From assembly GCA_021234155.1 (NCBI GenBank), contig JAJEKV010000052.1, positions 4,821,606-4,885,605 of the forward strand: 64,000 bases of DNA. Direction: 5' to 3'. Position 1 is the stretch's first letter; each line of letters opens with the position of its first letter. Below are positions 21,342 through 33,224 of this stretch, piece after piece. This DNA is from Isoetes taiwanensis. Taxonomy: Eukaryota; Streptophyta; Lycopodiopsida; Isoetales; Isoetaceae. The position numbers and the translations under genes are program-made. The notes under the pieces are model-generated. The model did not search any database, had not been told where the DNA came from, and worked only from the letters and a program-made list of their open reading frames with translations.

Positions 21342-24300
21342 TCAAAGGAGGATGTAGATTCTCCAGTCAGTCGGGTTATTGGGCATAAAGAAATCCCTCT
21401 CACTCAGGGCAACCAGGTTTAGACCAAGGATATCAGAGGCCAGCTCTAATATCCATTCCGACCATAGGCATAACCCGAAGAGATGATTCTCGTCTTCCTT
21501 GCCGGTGAGACACCTGTCACATACATCCGAATTAGCCATAGATAATCTAAACCTCTTACAGTTGGTTGCTAGGCCTTTATGCCAGAGTTGCCATATGAAT
21601 GCCTTAATTTTCGGGTTGATCGGGCTGTTCCACATGAATTCAAGATTCTTTCTGGCTATGTCCGGAGAGACCCCCCATTTCAGGTGAACAGTTATCTCTT
21701 GTTGACTCATCAAGAATCTGTAAGCCAGCTTGACCTTGTATCCAGTTTTACCATTGTGATTCCAAGGGTCTGGGCAGTGTGACCATCTACCCTGCATGAC
21801 AATGTTAGTGATAGCTTCATATAGAAGTTCCGTTTGATGATCCTCTCCAGCAAGCAAAGATAGAATTATGGAATGGGATAATCAGAGTTATCCCTTTTTG
21901 TTTCCATAATTTGGCTTGCTCAAGGGAAGTGGCAAGCAAGGCACATATTAGGATTATCCAGGATTAAGCCCGGATTCCAGAAAATAGAATGCTCCATAGA
22001 GAGACCTTTTTCCCAAGAATACATTTGTCTGACTTCGAGCCAAACTTTAATCCATTTTTTGATTATACCCGAAGTTGTAGCAGGGACCGAAAAGGAGAAA
22101 AAGATTGAGTGAGGAAGCTCCATTTTAAGATTCCTCCATCCATATGGGTGACATTGGATGATGTAATGCCTGATCAAGATTGAGATGGGATGCTTGATCT
22201 TATCATAGCAAGCTCTATGAAAATATTTCGCAGCTAAGGCCAAACCTTGCTTCCTGATATTCATGGTGCCAAGACCTCCTTTCTTTTTGGATTTGCAGCA
22301 TTCCTCCATGGAGACAGGGTGCCAGCATCTCCTATTTTGACCACATGCAATAAACCTGCCAATAATGCTTTGAAGCTTGTTAGAAACTTTTTTGGGTGCC
22401 AGGATGATCGAGGATTGGTAGACCTGAGAAGAGGAGACCACAAAATTAGCAATTATGGCTCTTCCATTTTTAGAAATGTACTTGGAGTTCAGAGAGTCAA
22501 CCTTTTTATAGAATTTCTCAATAATGTCATTCCATAGATCAGAAGCATTACTTCTAATAGCAAAGGGAATCCATAAAATTTTGGATTTGGTACATGGGGT
22601 ATAATACTTACAGCCAAAGAGACCAACTTCTTGAGTGCCTTTATCAATCTCCCTAGATTGAATGGCTGATTTGAGTGGATTAATTCTGCATCCCGAGGCT
22701 TGACCAAAGTCCTGAAGGATATGATGAGTGTTGATAATGGAGTTGTGATCCATTGAAATAAGAATAAAGGTGTCATCAGCAAAGTGTCCATTGAGAATTT
22801 GGTCCACCCGAGGGTTCTCTGGAAGCTGAAGGCCCTTAATGGAATTATTAGTCTTGGCAGCTTCTAACCTGTTGTGCAAAGCCTCCATAACAATTAAAAA
22901 AAGAAAGGGAGCGAGAGGACAACCTTGTTTAACCCCTCTTTGAATTGAGAAGAAGGGCCTACACTCACCATTAATGAGAATAGCAGATCTAGAGTTACCA
23001 AGAATAGCTTTGAACATACCAATACTTTCCTCGTTGAAGCCCAAGGCTCTGCAGCTTTTGAAAAGGAAATTCCAACTAACCGTGTCAAAGGCTTTTGTAA
23101 TATCCAATTTGAGAAGGGCTATTTCTTGCTTGGAATCCTTAGCCCAGTGCAGACCTAGAATAGCAGTAACAACATTATCCAGTATGAACATGTCCTTGAG
23201 ATAAGCTGATTGAGTGCTGCTAATAGCAGAGTCCAACACTTTCTTGAGTCTGGAAGCTAAAGCACCCGCAATTATCTTATAGATGACATTAGTTAGCGAG
23301 ATAGGTCTGTAATCAGCAAAAGAGATGGGAGAATCAATTTTCGGGATGAGGGTGATAAGGCTAGTATTGATTCTGGCATCCAACCTCTTGCAGATCCTGA
23401 ATTCATTGGCAAGCTTGGTAACCCCATCACTTAGAATAGACCAAGCTTTCTTGAAAAATTCAGCAGGTAAGCCATCTGGTCCCAGGGTCTTCCCACCATT
23501 GTCCATATCTGAGATCACTTTCTTGAGTTCATCATAGGTGAAGGGGGAAGTAATCATGTCATTCTGATTGCTGCTGACTTTGTTTCTTATGTTAATAAAA
23601 GTATCCATCACATCTTCCGAGCAATCTGTATTGGTTCCCATAATGGCAGTGAAATGATCGACAACAGCCTTCTTGAGGTCATGATCACCAGAAATGAGAG
23701 CATCTCCAACCTTTACCTCATAAATTTGATTCCTCTTAATTCTAGTTTTAGCTTTGATGAAAAAGTACTTGGAGTTGCATCTCTCATCTTCCTTGAGCTC
23801 CTTAATCTTGGCCTTCATCTTCCAACCGATTTCTTCTTTTTCTATCTGAATTTTGATGTCATCTTGCTGATCAATAGAACCAGTGCTAAGTCTATGCCTT
23901 AGATTTGCTAAATTAGCTTGCTTTTGATAGTGGATTTCCTTCCCCCATTTTTTCAACCAACTCTTGATATGCTTGGCTAAATTGATCCACCACCACATCC
24001 ATCCATAGTCCCCAGCAGGCCTGGGGTGGCAATTGGTAATGTCCTGAAGCTTGGTTAAAAACTCCTCATGATCTAAGAGGCTGACATTCATCTTAAAGTA
24101 AGATTTCCTATTATTGTGGTTACCTTTACCTATCAAAGTAATCAGCTGAGGGTAGTGATCAGATAAGGTGTAACCTGTCAGGTTGTCAGCCCTACTACAA
24201 TTAGTTCAAAGATTCTCACTTAGATATAATCTATCATGCAGGCAGCATATGGGATCTGCTCTGTGATCTGACCAACTAAAAGATTTGGGTTTAGTTCTGG

Positions 24301-24855
24301 CAAGAATAAGATTGTGATCAGAGAGGAGGTTTGCCCAAACACACATCTCCTGAGGCAAAAGAGCTTTGAAATTTCTGTTCTTCATGAAGCTATCAGTAAC
24401 CATGTTGAAATCTCCACCAAGGATCAGTTTGTCAATATCCAAATTAGCCAAGCTGAGATTGATTTTGTTCCATACCATAATTCTGTCAGTGGGATTATGA
24501 TAAGAATAAACATTAGCAAGAGCAATTTTACCAAAGCCAAGCCTGCCTACAAGGATCTGCATCTACCATTGTTATCGTGAATCATATGATCTACATCTAA
24601 ATTAATTCTCTGATTCCAGGCTATAGCAATACCTGCAGACGAGTCATTAGCACTAATAGACCAAATTCTAAAATTAGGGGGAAGAGCTCTAGAGATAATA
24701 TTGCTATGATTAGAATCATGTATCTTATGCTCCTTAAAAAATAAAATATCAGGGTTAAGGGTGGAAAGACAAACCTTTAAGCGTTCCCTTTTGATAAGAT
24801 TATTAATTCCCTGGAGATTCCAGGTTATAATCCTTATAGGGTTAGACATTAACAC
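21342..24855 (-). pseudogene. LINE-A ORF2: endonuclease, reverse transcriptase, zinc knuckle (frameshifted)
   Basis: The frame starts at MSNPIRIITWNLQGIN (24849 leftwards), an APE-type endonuclease N-terminus. It shifts frame near 24555 into ANVYSYHNP, GGDFNM and SWSD, then breaks again near 24206. The longest open piece (24136-21920, 738 codons) holds the reverse transcriptase: LGPDGLPAEFF, ADYRPISLTN, KLDITKAFDTV, RGVKQGCPLAPFLF and the catalytic HFADDTF (FADD at 22783-22772). A break near 21900 leads to the C-terminal piece with WNSPINPKIKAFIWQLW and the knuckle CDRCLTGKEDENHLFGLC. Function: it nicks target DNA and copies the LINE RNA at the nick. Several frameshifts make this copy inactive. 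It is closely related to the LINE at 44873 (long identical runs such as VDSLNSK and KNGRAI). Confidence 0.85.
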
Positions 24856-26827
24856 TTGTACGAACCTTTGGCCATCCTAGATTGGATGGCATAATTCCTG
24901 GGACTAACCCTGACAGGTCCCACATAAGATTTTTTCTGGCCCCTTCCTCTTCTTTTAGAGGTGATTTGCTTCCAGCCTTCCTCGTTATAGGATTGTAAGG
25001 AGTCATTCTCAGAATTATATCCCTCAGACTCGACCTCGGACTGATTGTCATTTTTGAGAGGAAAGGAAAAAGTCATCATTCCTGTTTTGAATTTAACCTC
25101 CAAATTGACATTTCTAAATAGAAGGTTCCAATTATTATCAATAAATAAACAATTGGGCTCAGTATTAAGAAGATACTCCCTATTACCATCTGTAGAAGCT
25201 TGAATTTCATTCTTGCTAATAACCATGATGCCGTTATCTGACCCGTCACCATTATCTTTCTTTTTGGGACGCCATTCTTGCCTTATGATGAGAGGGGGCT
25301 TCATATTAAGGGGACCCTTGTCATGAGTACTGGGGTCTATCTCGGGATCTTGTGGATGTGAAGTTTAGAGTACACAATGTCCAGATCAAGAGTTCTGCCC
25401 TCTGAAAGTTTAATTTTAACTTTTCGCAGCCATCTGGAACCAATTTCCTTGGAGATACAAACGGAGGGGAAATTAGTCTGGGGAATGTTTATGCAAATGA
25501 TATCCCCAAGATTACCCGATATGACCTTAAGATGGGAAAGCTTCCATAAGGCAGGTGGCAGATTAGTGAGGGTAATCCATGTGGAAGTAGAGATATGCTT
25601 AGGATTACCAGGGGTAAAAAGGGGGCTCCATCTCATAATATAGAAATCATTGTTGCTAATTTTGCCCAATTTCTTTTTTAGCATGTATGTCACACTAAAA
25701 TTATCCCTGCATAAGATTTGAAAGGTCTTGTCATCGATCTTGAGCAGGGATTGAATAGGGACCCTGTGAGTTTTGGTAAACCAGAACTTAATTTCACCAA
25801 TGGAAGGGCATTTGATTGGAAAATGGATGAGGCGACCCTTTTCAGAGTATAGGTTGATGGCTGTAGAATCTTGGATACCCGAGAGGTCAATATAATCCGA
25901 ATTTTCAATGGGCTTATCAGGCGAGTTATCACAAAAAACAATGTTAAGCAAAGCATTTTTATAAGAAGGAAGAATTTGACCTTTAGCTTTGTCGCTTTTC
26001 CCAATGATGGGGATCCGGTTGCTGATGCTCTGATCTTCAACTGTGGTACTAGTCTTGTTCATTCCAGAGTTATTTATGCCTTCGCAATTCTTGCAATTAC
26101 ACTGGTCAGTCTCAAGCGGATTGAAATAACCATTAGAGTCTCTGATCTTGCATGCAGTGGTATCTTTCTTGAGCCGAGTCTGGTAAGTTCCATAATCCTG
26201 AGAAACTTCCCCTAAGATCAGGTCTGCACCCGACGGGAGCTTGCTCAGAGCCTGTTTACATTGCCGCTCAATGACATGGTCTTCTGCTTCCTCCCATCTT
26301 TTGATTAGTTTTATGGAGGCTTTGGAGTTCCATTTGAGATTTTCAAGGTCAACTAGAGAGGTCTTTGCCAGATTGAGCAGCTCATTCATGGATTTCTGGA
26401 AGATGTTATTTTTGAAGCTACAACAGTCTGATTCCGTGTGGCCCTGCTTAGCCATAATCCTTTTGCAAAGGTTTCTGTCCATTTCTTGAAGTAATTCTAG
26501 AGTATTCCAGGCCCAATCCCTATCATTTGCCCCCTTCTCCAAAGACTTCAGCTTGTCCATGGTATCACAAATTACCCCGTCCCCCAGGACATCCATGCAT
26601 ACCGCTGCTGCTTTCTGTTGATCTTTTATGAGTGCAAAGGTGATATACATGGTTTTCATTTTATCCCAGACCTTGTCTTTTCTGTCCTCCATCCAGAAGA
26701 TGTTCGTCCATTCTTCATCCTTGATACTCTGAAGAGCCTTCTCCCTTTCATTTTGATTCTTAGAAAACCCCGAACCATTTTTCCCTGTTATGTTAGACAT
26801 CCTCAGTTTTCTCTCGCGAATCTCCAC
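24849..26827 (-). pseudogene. LINE-A ORF1: putative RNA-binding protein (one frameshift)
   Basis: The first piece (26827-25337, 496 codons) contains IKFWFTKTHRVPIQSLLKI, MRWSPLFTPGNPKH and WITLTNLPPALWKLSHL, resembling the DUF4283-type domain found in ORF1 of plant LINEs. A shift near 25345 moves to the 151-codon piece with basic stretches (EWRPKKK, KRRGRGQKKS), which ends by overlapping the start of ORF2. A CNCKNC cluster lies in the middle. ORF1 proteins bind the LINE RNA and form the retrotransposition particle; here this is inferred from domain and position. Confidence 0.65.
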
Positions 26828-27189
26828 ACTAAAATTTGTAGATCTGAGAAGAACCAGGCAGGCCGAAGATCAAAGAAATCCGTCCAGTGAAGAATTGGTT
26901 CAATCCCAAATCTTTCCAACACCGAAATTTGAAAGAGGTTTCGAGAAAATCTTCCTGAGGCTAGAAAACCCGAATTATGAGCCGAGACTCTTAAAGAACC
27001 TACTTTGTCAAAGCACAGAATACTAAGATAATGACTACTGAAATCTGATCTACTGAATTCTATTCTGGTTCTGGAATTGTACGATTGAATAATTAAACTA
27101 TCCAAGGCAGAAACTATCACATCAAAGTCAGAAGGGAAAACCGGGAAACCCAGACCCTGGAGAACAGCCTCTAAGAAGGCCTCATCCAT
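26803..27189 (-). CDS. LINE-A small 5' ORF
   Basis: A 128-codon open frame starts 69 bp inside the 5' end of the element and overlaps the beginning of ORF1 by about 25 bp in another frame. It is mainly hydrophobic and aromatic (FPVFPSDFDVIVSALDSLI). I do not recognise it. It may be a leader ORF or the original N-terminus of ORF1 joined by a lost frame. Confidence 0.35.
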   Translation of the reverse strand: MDEAFLEAVLQGLGFPVFPSDFDVIVSALDSLIIQSYNSRTRIEFSRSDFSSHYLSILCFDKVGSLRVSAHNSGFLASGRFSRNLFQISVLERFGIEPILHWTDFFDLRPAWFFSDLQILVWRFAREN

Positions 27190-27273
27190 CGAGCCTGGGT
27201 AGTCCGAGGCGCCTATCGAAGCGCCTAACGTTCATATCTCTCGCTCCCTTGAGGCATCGCACGTCTAATAATC

Positions 27274-27724
27274 TAACGGCTATAGTTACTGGTTTTATTT
27301 CGGCGGTAAAAAAATCTTTTGTATTTGTTCATATGGATGTAGGCCTAAGGTTTTTGTGCTTATTGACACAAAATTTTTTCAAGGCCACCGAAAAACTCAT
27401 TCTGCCCTAATTAGCAGTATGATTCACAAGAGTATTATATGCTTTATCATATTGGATTTTGAATGGCATCCAAAATCCATACGTTTGGATTTATTGACAG
27501 ACATGGATGTTCTAGTGAATGGCATTTTGAATCCAAACGTGTTGCATTTTATTTGACTGGAGTTGGGTTCCACTTTGACTGTGGAGGTAATGGCCTTATT
27601 TTATTTAATGATTTGCAGGAGCCTTGTTGTGGAGGTAAGGGTTTCATTTTCTTTAATGATTTGCAAGACGCTTGTAACATAAGATAATGATTTGCAAGAC
27701 GCTTGTAACATAAGTATGTGATAT
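27274..27724. other. Flank of LINE-A with small repeats
   Basis: It holds an inverted pair ACGTTTGGATT / AATCCAAACGT (27479 and 27530) and a direct repeat of AATGATTTGCAAGACGCTTG with TAACATAAG (about 27655-27710). No gene is seen. Confidence 0.5.
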
Positions 27725-28126
27725 AAGTGATGGGATGGATAATAGCTTAGAAAAAAACTAGCAGTAGCCATTGCAACTTGCCCATAGATTTGAGCACATA
27801 AATTGCATGTGATAAATCTAACTTTGCAAAAAATGATGCCTACAAGCTTCCAGTCGCAAATTCATTAGTTCCCCTTCTCTTTTTTATGATTTCATAGTGA
27901 AATTGTATTAATTTGGCAGGAATTATCAATGTGTTTCTAAAATGCCCATATTTTGTTACATGTTTGCGTTGACTCAAGGCTCTCATAATCCATGTTGTAA
28001 TTCATTAGTTTCCCTTCTCTTTATATTTCCTACTAGTAACTGTAATTAATGGGCATGAATTAATAATGGGTTTGTAAAATGTCCACATTTTGTTACATTT
28101 TTTGTCTGTTTAGGTTGGATCATGCC
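27725..28126. repeat. Dispersed repeat R1, copy 2
   Basis: It matches 11346-11772 from AAGTGATGGGATGGATAATAG to TTTAGGTTGGATCATGCCCT, with a short deletion near 27995. Flanks differ completely from those of copy 1. Confidence 0.8.
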
Positions 28127-29787
28127 CTCATAAAGCACCGAAAGGACATGGGATTAAGGTAGCAGAAGAGATCCACATTAATCAATGTAAAGCAAGAAGA
28201 AGAGGTCCGCATTACCTAATGTATGACAAGGAGAGATCCACAACAGGTAATGTACATTTGTTGATTTAGCATCTAGGACTAGGAGATTATGGTTATAACT
28301 AATTCGTTGAGATGCAAATGCATATCTATATTTTTGTACTGCCCATATATCTTTTACATTATTAATAGTTCCTCGTTTGTTGTGTTTTAGAAACATGGGC
28401 ATTAGACATAGGTTTTGCCACTAGACACTATCTGTGTGTGCTAATCTAATTTCGCAAGGATATAATGATAGAAAGGCAAAGAGTGCAACTGAAAAGTAAT
28501 TATATAACCAAAATATTGACTTTGCAGGCTATGATGGTTTGTCTTTGGGGAGACAAACTCTGGGCCTTTTTCTTTACTCAAATAAATAATGCAAAGGTAT
28601 TCGATCTTGATCAAACCCATCTAACACAAAGGAAAATATGGAAGGTCAGTCCTAAAGTAGTAGAAATAAAGGAATCCTTGCATTATGCACTTGTTCACAG
28701 CTCTTAACTATTGCACTGTTGATAGGGCCTTTTCCAGAACTTATGATACTAAGAAAAGGAGTTGGTTAGAAAGCCATAGATGAGAAAACAAGATCAAATG
28801 CATTTATCCACGACTACTTTGACCTAGAGACTAAAAGTGGTATAGAAATGGATGAGAGAAATCTTTTTTTTACAAGAGGCGGATGAAATCAAAATGTTAA
28901 TGCAATCCATCCATTATCTGCACTTGATGGTGAACTAGAATTTTGTAAAAATGTATAAGTTGCAAAACATTTTTTAACAATAATTGTGGGGCTGGCCTGT
29001 TAATATATCATAGTAAAGTGGTTCTAAATTGTCGCATTTCATATGGATTTTTATGGGATGCATCTGCCACGTCTGGCGGCACATGGATGCTCTAAGTTGA
29101 ATAAGCTAGTGACATCTTCCTCTCTTTCCTGATTGGGTGCTCCTTGCCCTGTGCAGTCAATTATGGACATGTGCATCATTACAACTGTCCAATAACATAC
29201 TCCTTTCCTGTGTACTAGGGGGTGTACCCAAACCTCTTTAGTTGCGATGCTTACACATGACTAGGATACCTGGAGGTCCATCTTCAGTTCATGTAGGACA
29301 AAACATATTCAGAAAATGAGTTCCAGTCTGTGAGGTACATATTATAGAATCATTACTGGAACATCAAGGCTCTGCATATAGGTGTATACCAGTGAGCAAG
29401 AACATTAATAGCTTCCACTTAGAAGGAGCAAGCCATTTTCCATTAATCATAGATGATCTTTAGTAAGCTACGAATTCAAATTGTAAACTTTAAATGGTCA
29501 TTGAGACTATTGGCATATGGGACTCACATTTATACCTTGGAGAAGAAGAGTGCACGAATAAATTTGAAGAAATTGAGCTATTTCATAAGGTCGTCTACGA
29601 GTTCATAAGAGGATCTTTTTATGAATTAGTTCTTCAGTCTAAATGCCATTTTTATTGTTATAATCCAACTAGAGCCTAACAAGTATGGATCTTTAGTAGG
29701 TATGAGATTTTGTATTTGTGTAGAAAAGTGTAAATAACATTGTAGGGAGAGCTTCACCTAAGCCTCATTTTGTAACTTGTTTATGTT
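28127..29787. other. Unassigned region
   Basis: AT-rich, with short open frames. One exon-like stretch (acceptor TTTGCAG ending 28527; donor AAG|GTATTC near 28598) encodes AMMVCLWGDKLWAFFFTQIN. I cannot place it in a family. Nothing else is recognisable. Confidence 0.35.
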
Positions 29788-30074
29788 CCCTTTGGTTTGG
29801 GTGCATATTCACATGGGGGGTGACTCCGGGCAACGAGAGCTGTTGGAGAGGCATATTCACCCCTTATTCCTTAATCTATACCGTACGTAAAGTTCCTCGT
29901 TTGTGGGGTATGCAAGTACAAAATTTGCTATACTGTATAACAAGATTCGCAAAATACTATAAGATTTCAAGCGGAATACTATATGGTGTTGATTTCGTAC
30001 GTGCAAAATACAATTATGAGGGCTCTCGCTGCCCTACGTCACCCCCCGTGTGAATATGCACCCAAACCAAAGGG
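29788..30074. mobile_element. MITE with 52-bp terminal inverted repeats
   Basis: The left terminus reads CCCTTTGGTTTGGGTGCATA and continues through TTCACATGGGGGGTGAC to CGAGAGC (29788-29839). The right terminus is its inverse, with about five mismatches, ending CCAAACCAAAGGG at 30074. The element is 287 bp long with no ORF. No convincing target duplication is visible, so the superfamily is undetermined. Confidence 0.75.
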
Positions 30075-31010
30075 GGTTTAAGGGGGATTTTAATTTAAAT
30101 GTGTTGGACCCAATGGTTGTGTTAATTAATGTCAATGGTAGTTATGTGTTGGTTGTTAATGTCAATGGTTGTTATGTGTTGGGGGATTTAATTTTTATAT
30201 GTTGGATGTTAATGGTTTATGTTGCAAAAAAAAATTTTTGGCCCCTTCGGGGCCTTAGGGACGTCACCCCCTCTGGTGTGACAAAAAATTTAGAATTCAA
30301 ACCAGAAAAAAAAAACTAGAATTCATTTGAGGCTTTCATCACCTGTAGCTTTTGAATTTGATCACAATAAAACAAATAGAACATAAGTAAAATTACCATA
30401 AAGATAGAGCAGATTGATCCCATTATTCTGAAAGTCATAAAGTTTGCAACACAAAAAAAAACCCCTGTTATTATGCTACATATTGTTACTTCCGCTACAA
30501 CTATTTCTCTTTCACAATGACACCATTGTTTATCAATCCATATGATTTTGGATGCTCCATCTCTAGCTTAAAGGTAATGCATGATTCACCTTATGGTTCG
30601 ATTAAAGTTCCAAACCTACAATATAAATGCATTCTTGTGGCCATTGTTTGACTGATCTGCGTGACATGGAAAAGGGCGTGGAATAATCTGCCTGTTGTGT
30701 GCATATGAATCTGTTTGTTGATTAAAGCTAAAGGCTGGCTGCTATGAACAATCCGGCAGCCAGGAATATCCAAGAGTTGGAAGCAAACAGAGGGCCTAAA
30801 CTTGAATCTGCAGCAAATCTTAGGAAGAAAACAAAAGGGAGTTTTGTAGCACTACATTGTAGAATCAGGAAACCAATACCTTGTAAAAAAAAACATTATG
30901 CTAACTGAAGAAACATTAAAAAACAAATACCTTTGTAAGTGTGAGCAAAAAATCCATCTCGTGGTAGTAAAATCCACTCCGGCAATAAGAATGTAAGAGG
31001 GCAAGTACAC
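30075..31010. other. Unassigned, with a MITE-like fragment
   Basis: GACGTCACCCCC near 30260 repeats a piece of the neighbouring MITE's terminal repeat. A GGCCCCTTCGGGGCC palindrome lies beside it at about 30240. GTTATGTGTTGG and AATGTCAATGG recur between 30090 and 30190. No gene is seen. Confidence 0.4.
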
Positions 31011-31262
31011 ATGCATATGCACACATGCACACATGCACATGCACTTGCACTTGCACATGCACAATACACATGCACATGCATATACATGCACATGCACATG
31101 CACATGCATACACATGCGCAGTGTTCATGCACAAACACATGCACACATGCACATGCACTTGCACTTGCACATGCACAATACACATGCACATGCATATACA
31201 TGCACATGCACATGCACATGCACATGCATACACATGCGCAGTGTTCATGCACAAACACATGC
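31011..31262. repeat. (ACATGC)n microsatellite with higher-order duplication
   Basis: A hexamer tract with interruptions (GCACTTGCACTTGCAC, CACAATACAC, GCGCAGTGTTCATGCAC) is present twice in the same order, offset by 114-120 bp. The long open frames across it are an artefact of the repeat. Confidence 0.9.
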
Positions 31263-31492
31263 AGAGAAAGACAACAACCCTCGGATTGTTCCAACCAACG
31301 AAAATCAACGGCCCATAAAGGGTGCAGTCTAGAAATACTATTTAGTACACCTCAACGAATACAACAACGAAATCATAGAAAAACCATGTGAAAAAACGTA
31401 TAAAAATCTAAAAGTAACCCCCTGTTATTGTGCTACATATTGGTCTATAGTTTCAGGAATTGTTATTTTTACATCCACAGTAAATCCCCTTG

Positions 31493-32136
31493 GAACCCCT
31501 GTTATTTTGCTACATATTCTAAACGAGGTGCACCTGGACTACCACAGTCGTCGAATTCGTCGATCCTACGTCCCAGATCGTATGTTGGAGCCTCTGGGCA
31601 TCTCTTGTTTCGCTTATAGTCATTTATAATTGGAGGCGCCTATGATTTTGAAATATGAAATACGATTTTGCCCAAGGTTTTGAAGGAATATAGAACCTGT
31701 ATACGGTTTTGCCTAAGATTTTAGAATATGAAATACGGGGGCTCGAACCTCTAGTAAAATAACTCAATGTCGTAATAAGACTACTTTAACCAATGTACCC
31801 AGTGAGCTAATCTGGAACCTCTGTTATTTTGCTACATATTCTAAACGAGGTGCACCCTGGACTACCACAGTCGTCGAATTCATCGATCCTATAACCCAGA
31901 TCGTATGTTGGAGCCTCTGGGCATCTCTCGTTTGGCTTATAGTCATTTATAATTAGAGGCGCCTATGATTTTGAAATATAAAATACGATTTCGCCTAAGG
32001 TTTTGAAGGAATATAGAACCTGTATATGGTTTTGCCTAAGATTTTAGAATATGAAATACGGGGGCTCGAACCTCTACCAAAATAATTCAATGTCATAATA
32101 AGACTACTTTAACCAATATACCCAGTGAGCTAATGT
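31493..32136 (-). mobile_element. Two tandem copies of a tRNA-derived SINE
   Basis: Two head-to-tail units of about 321 bp (31493-31813 and 31814-32136) match at more than 90%. Reading the minus strand, each begins with TTAGCTCACTGGGTACATTGG, close to a pol III A box, and about 45 bp later has AGGTTCGAGCCCCC, close to a B box, as in a tRNA gene. The tRNA-like head does not fold into a clean cloverleaf, so it is not a functional tRNA. A short flanking sequence (GGAATTGTTATTTTTACATCC) is found on both sides (about 31457 and 32218). Confidence 0.6.
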
Positions 32137-32289
32137 GATTATTTTTTAACTTGAATCTATGTTTTTTTTTATAACAATCCATTCAATTATTTTAGGGATA
32201 TATGGTCTATGGTTTCAGGAATTGTTATTTTTACATCCATATTAAATCCCCCTGGAACCCCTGTTATTTTGCTACATATTCTATTCAAA

Positions 32290-33224
32290 TATCATGTCTC
32301 TTGGTTGATAGGTAAAGTTCAATTTGGGTGGTGTCTATGCTGGAATGCTTTTCATAATCTGTATTATGACAAATCAACAGATGAAATGATCTATTTGTAT
32401 ATTATTGCTACATTAGTTTATATTAGGTTAATCATAGGGTCGAGTATAGAGGCTTAGAACTTTGCTTGGCATAGAGACTTTATTGTGGATTTTCATTTGT
32501 TTCTTATGTTAGCGATCCATCTATCTATCTGAAATAGGGAATCTCAAATGTATTGCTAGAGATTTTATCAGTTGAAATGAGCTACTTTTTAGCATCGAGA
32601 GTTTCTTATTCTTCAAGAATTTTTTTTTTTTTTTGAACTTCAAGAATATTAACATCTTATTTGTTAAGTCTATGCTAGTCTTCTATTACGTGTTTTTTGC
32701 TTACTTATGCTGGTACTTTATCATGGTTCAAATCCCTGCTACTATAATCACAATGAATGTATAACAGGTTAATGGAAGCACAATGGCATGTGCTAAGCCA
32801 GCAAATAGAACTTCTTTTAATGGACAATGTTTCTGAAGCATTACTCAAAGTAAATAGCATTACTTGCAAAGCTTTATCTATATTCTTTGAGCATCTTACA
32901 ACGAAGTAAGTAGCATTACTTGCAAGACTTTGTCTATATTCTTTGAGCATCTTTGCAATGGAACTTAATTGAATGGCTATTGTACTTAAAGAAAGTGAAA
33001 TTGCTCTCAAAACTTCATCGATATTTTTTGAGCAACTTCAACTGTGTGCTTTCGTGTAGAACAATATAATACTATTTGATTCTTTTGTTGAATATTGAAC
33101 ACAATGTTTGCATTTTTATTTTAGGTTAGCATTGACGAAATGTGAAATATGTGATGTTGGAAAGATGATTCAACAATATGTGGAACATAAAAACTCACTT
33201 GCTCATGCCCCTGCAATGTTATTA
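32290..33224. other. Unassigned, with one short duplication
   Basis: It contains a run of about 16 T (32619-32634) and a duplicated stretch AGTAGCATTACTTGCAA...TCTATATTCTTTGAGCATCTT (about 32855-32950). No gene is recognised. Confidence 0.4.

Larger units (their letters stand above)
20729..27273 (-). mobile_element. Near full-length LINE (LINE-A), with target duplication
   Basis: GCACGTCTAATAATC occurs at 20729-20743 and 27259-27273 and brackets 6.5 kb. Next to the left copy, CCTTCTTCTTTTTTTTGATTG is the reverse of a short A-rich tail, so the element reads on the minus strand from 27258 to 20744. In order it encodes a small 5' ORF, a nucleic-acid-binding ORF1, an endonuclease/reverse transcriptase ORF2 and a cysteine-rich third ORF. 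ORF1 and ORF2 have frameshifts, so it is inactive. The complete 5' end is unusual, since most LINE copies are 5'-truncated. Confidence 0.85.

Noticed and set aside
30896-31391. Several overlapping 90-130 codon open frames on both strands (Met/His/Cys/Thr-rich)
   Set aside because: They are produced by the ACATGC hexamer tract, which is open in several frames; there is no other coding evidence.
31735-31813. A functional tRNA gene on the minus strand
   Set aside because: The pol III boxes are good, but the anticodon stem is poor and the unit is repeated with a long body, so a tRNA-derived SINE fits better.
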